DNA of 64,000 bases from Paracoccus aestuarii (GTDB lineage: Bacteria; Pseudomonadota; Alphaproteobacteria; Rhodobacterales; Rhodobacteraceae). The DNA lies in NCBI RefSeq assembly GCF_028553885.1, contig NZ_CP067169.1, positions 1,197,501 to 1,261,500 of the forward strand. Direction: 5' to 3'. The notes under the pieces were generated by a model, which saw nothing but the letters and a program-made list of their open reading frames with translations, made no database searches and had not been told where the DNA came from. A program made the position numbers and the translations under genes. Shown here in pieces: positions 61,603-64,000 of this stretch. How positions within the stretch are numbered: position 1 is the stretch's first letter; the number at the start of each line of letters is the position of its first letter.

Positions 61603-64000
61603 CATGGGATGGGGCGCAGCACCGTGACGCCCACCGCGGCGGCGCGGGCCAGTTCGGGGTCCAACGACATGCCCACATATTCGCCCCGCCGCCACAGCCC
61701 CGCCAGATCGTCGTAATGGCGCGAGAAGGGGTGCCCCGACTGCCCCGTCGCGATGATGAAGACCGAGCTGTCGGGATCGGCCAGGTCGATCACGCTGCGG
61801 AACCCGGCCCCGTCGCGGGCGCGGAACGGATCGGTGCCGCGGCCCAGCAGGCCGGTCCGCGCGATGGTGAATTCCCCGCCCGAGATGGATTGCGTGATGT
61901 TCACGATCCAGCGCAGCGCGGGCAGGCTGCCCAGGCCCGGATGGGCATGGTCGGCCTGATGCACGTCGCCCCACCGCCAGCTGGTCACGTCCGGCCCGTG
62001 GCGGGCGGCCAGGTCCAGGATGGCGCGGTCCAGCGCCTGGCGGGCGATGGTGGCGCAATCCTCGACTGCGGCGCTCTGGACGATGTCGCACCATGCGCCC
62101 GCCCCGTCGCGGTTGCGAAAGACCGCATCGATGAAGCGCGGCTGCAGGCGGATCACGTCATCGGCCAAGGGCCCCAGCTCGTCGCGGATCAGCCGGTCCT
62201 GCAGGGCCGACATCCACGCGGCATAGATCAGTGGTTCGGGCAGATGCTCGTTCATGGCCCCGTCCCACTCCGCCAGCAGCATCAGCGCGTCCTGGCGCTG
62301 GCGCTCGGGCGTGCCGGGGGCGGCGGGGTCGCCCGTGAACCACAAATTCGCCCCCACCAAGGGCAGCAGCGCGCGCGCCGCAGGGCTGACGATATCCAGC
62401 TGGGCGGCCATGAAGCTGTCGCGGGAATGCACCTCGCGGTCATCCAGCAGGCGGGTCAGGCGGCCGCGGCGTATGCCGTCGGCGATGGGCTCCTCGGTGG
62501 CCAGGGCCAGGCCCTCGGCGGGGCGCTGGCCGATGGCGGCCAAGGGCACGGCGCGGGTCCAGGCCGTCTCGGCCAGCCAGCCGGGCGCGGGCAGGGCGCC
62601 GCCGGTGGGATGGTCGGCCGAACGCTGCGGGGCGGCGCCGGCGGCCAAGCGGGTGACGCTGTCTTCGGCCGCCAGGATCACGTCCAGCGCGGGGGCCACG
62701 ACGCCGGTCAGCGCGCGCGCGGCCTCGGCCGCGTCCTGCGCCTGCATCATCCCCATCAGCGCCGACATGGTTCCGTCCTGGCGCGACAGCCCCGTCCAAC
62801 GCAGCGCCGCGACATGGCCGATGGGCGTCACGTCGCGCAGCCCGGGATCCAGGCCCGGCACGACGGGGCCGTTCACCGTCTCGCGCAGGGTGATGGTCTG
62901 GGCGGGGGCGTCCAGCACGCGGATCACCTCGGTCCGGGTCTGGAAGGGCGTCCAGCCCTGCGGGCCGCGATAGCGGTCGGGATTGCCGGGCTGGACCTCC
63001 TCGATGGCGATGTCGGCATCGTCGATCTCCAAGGGGGTGACGGCCCAGGACAGGGCCGCGCTGCGCCCCGACAGGACCAGCGGCATGCCGGGCACGGTCG
63101 CCCCGATCACGCCGCCCGATTCCAGCTCCAGCCGGGCCAGGTAATAGAGCGACGGCGCCGTCAGGGGCGCGTGGAGGTCATTGGCGATCAGCGATGCGCC
63201 CGCCGCGGTGCGCTGCGGTTCGGCCGCGAAGGCATTGGCGCCCAGATGCTGGCCGGGGGCCAGAAAGCCCGGCCGCGAGGCCCGCGCGTCCGGGTCGATG
63301 CGTCGTTCCGGCGTGCCGAGCCGCGCGCCCGGAAACAGCGATGCATAGCCCGGCAGCGGCGGCAGGGTCGCGCGGTCCAGGATCTGGGTGCCGCGTTCGG
63401 GCCAGGCCAGGTCCAGCCGGGCGCGCAGCACCTCGTCGGCGGCGGCATTGGTGCTGGCGGCGGCCAGCAGCTTCAGGATCGCCAGCGAATCCGCCGGCTG
63501 CCAGAAGGTGATCACGTCGGGAAACAGAAAGAATTCCGGCGCGCCGCGGCCCAGGGCGCCGTCATTGACGATGCCGATCCATTGGTTGACGCCGGCGGCA
63601 TAGGCCTCGAGCGCGGCGCGGGTGCGGGGGTCCTGGACCTCCAGCGAGGCCTGGGCGTTGCGCGCCAGCCCCAGCCTGCGGGCCAGGTCGTCGGCGGGCA
63701 GGGCCTGGGGGCCATGCGCCTCGGCCAGGCGGCCTTGGGCGGCGCGGCGCAGGGTGACCATCTGGAACAGGCGGTCCTGGGCATGGGCCAGCCCCAGGGC
63801 GAAGAACACATCCGCATCGGTCCGGCCAAAGATATGGGGCACGTTCTCGGTCGAGCGCACGATCTCGACCGGGGCCGAGATGCCTCGGACGGAATGGGTC
63901 GCGGCATAGTCGGGCAAAGACCGCACCGCGAAATACCACGCCAGCACCGCCGCCAGCACCATCAGGGCGATCAGGCCGATGGTCAGCCGCAGAAGCCAGC
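61602..64000 (-). CDS. Penicillin acylase-family protein (5' end beyond the window), nucleophile Ser replaced by Ala
   Basis: An open frame continues to the right edge without a stop; the first visible ATG (63962) is inside a longer hydrophobic N-terminus (LLRLTIGLIAL precedes it), so the true start is likely just outside. From that ATG there are 786 residues. The family N-terminal half is evident (RSTENVPHIFGRTDADVFFALGLAHAQDRLFQM) and the IANDLH region. The precursor cleavage site, normally G-Ser-Asn-x-(W/F) where Ser becomes the catalytic N-terminus, here reads LGANAFA, with Ala coded at 63237-63239 (about residue 242). The periplasmic amidase may therefore be inactive or unprocessed. Its location and substrate are unknown. 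Confidence 0.85.
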   Translation of the reverse strand, partial: WLLRLTIGLIALMVLAAVLAWYFAVRSLPDYAATHSVRGISAPVEIVRSTENVPHIFGRTDADVFFALGLAHAQDRLFQMVTLRRAAQGRLAEAHGPQALPADDLARRLGLARNAQASLEVQDPRTRAALEAYAAGVNQWIGIVNDGALGRGAPEFFLFPDVITFWQPADSLAILKLLAAASTNAAADEVLRARLDLAWPERGTQILDRATLPPLPGYASLFPGARLGTPERRIDPDARASRPGFLAPGQHLGANAFAAEPQRTAAGASLIANDLHAPLTAPSLYYLARLELESGGVIGATVPGMPLVLSGRSAALSWAVTPLEIDDADIAIEEVQPGNPDRYRGPQGWTPFQTRTEVIRVLDAPAQTITLRETVNGPVVPGLDPGLRDVTPIGHVAALRWTGLSRQDGTMSALMGMMQAQDAAEAARALTGVVAPALDVILAAEDSVTRLAAGAAPQRSADHPTGGALPAPGWLAETAWTRAVPLAAIGQRPAEGLALATEEPIADGIRRGRLTRLLDDREVHSRDSFMAAQLDIVSPAARALLPLVGANLWFTGDPAAPGTPERQRQDALMLLAEWDGAMNEHLPEPLIYAAWMSALQDRLIRDELGPLADDVIRLQPRFIDAVFRNRDGAGAWCDIVQSAAVEDCATIARQALDRAILDLAARHGPDVTSWRWGDVHQADHAHPGLGSLPALRWIVNITQSISGGEFTIARTGLLGRGTDPFRARDGAGFRSVIDLADPDSSVFIIATGQSGHPFSRHYDDLAGLWRRGEYVGMSLDPELARAAAVGVTVLRPIP

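Overview
The window is high-GC, densely packed alphaproteobacterial chromosome, most like Paracoccus or a close Rhodobacteraceae relative. The main reason is a complete 14-subunit complex I (nuo) operon interrupted by small accessory genes and followed by a BirA-type biotin ligase, an arrangement I recall from Paracoccus denitrificans. A GTTC-N7-GTTC type SOS box at uvrA and a fabA-fabB-fabI unit agree with this. I see no CRISPR array, prophage, integrase or transposase, and no gene-free stretch longer than about 300 bases.

Region 1 (1-7184) is a carbohydrate utilisation island: the tail of a probable ABC ATPase, a RbsC-type permease, a sugar-binding protein, two TIM-barrel isomerase/epimerase-like proteins, a GMC oxidoreductase with its gluconate-2-dehydrogenase subunit-3-like partner, and a DUF1080 (3-keto-glycoside hydrolase/lyase type) protein. 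Apart from the ABC permease and ATPase, every protein has a Sec or Tat signal except the GMC subunit, which probably travels with its Tat-targeted partner. I read this as a periplasmic 'oxidise at C3, then cleave or epimerise' glycoside pathway with an importer for the products. LacI-type operators precede two of the genes and look like a shared regulon.

Region 2 (7383-22357): PiT phosphate transporter, an alpha/beta hydrolase, fabI-fabB-fabA, a glycosyltransferase-like gene and an Ala-rich membrane-anchored protein (all leftward after pit), then infC (apparent AUA start), dut, a MoeB/ThiF-like gene broken by two frameshifts, an M3 peptidase, a GNAT acetyltransferase, and pyruvate carboxylase broken by one extra C in a C10 tract. 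Region 3 (22436-31479): SOS-controlled uvrA, tRNA-Gly(GCC), a TetR regulator with an adjacent palindrome, panC-panB, two small SH3-domain exported proteins, an MFS transporter and a D-2-hydroxyacid dehydrogenase.

Region 4 (31546-51981): a predicted promoter and leader hairpin, then nuoABCDE-(HHH membrane protein)-(small membrane protein)-nuoF-(exported protein)-nuoG-(lipoprotein)-nuoHI-(CMD family)-nuoJKLMN-birA-coaX-rnj, nearly all on one strand with 1-8 base overlaps or short gaps. BirA here would biotinylate the pyruvate carboxylase encoded in region 2. Region 5 (51991-64000): an inverted pair of GC-rich extragenic repeats, trmB, glmU-glmS (leftward), a phosphoglycolate-phosphatase-like gene, bfd-bfr (leftward), queA, an MFS transporter, lipoamide dehydrogenase, and a penicillin-acylase-family protein that runs off the right edge and lacks the usual N-terminal nucleophile serine.

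All three frameshifts lie in G/C homopolymer-rich sequence, so base-calling error is a serious alternative to true gene decay.
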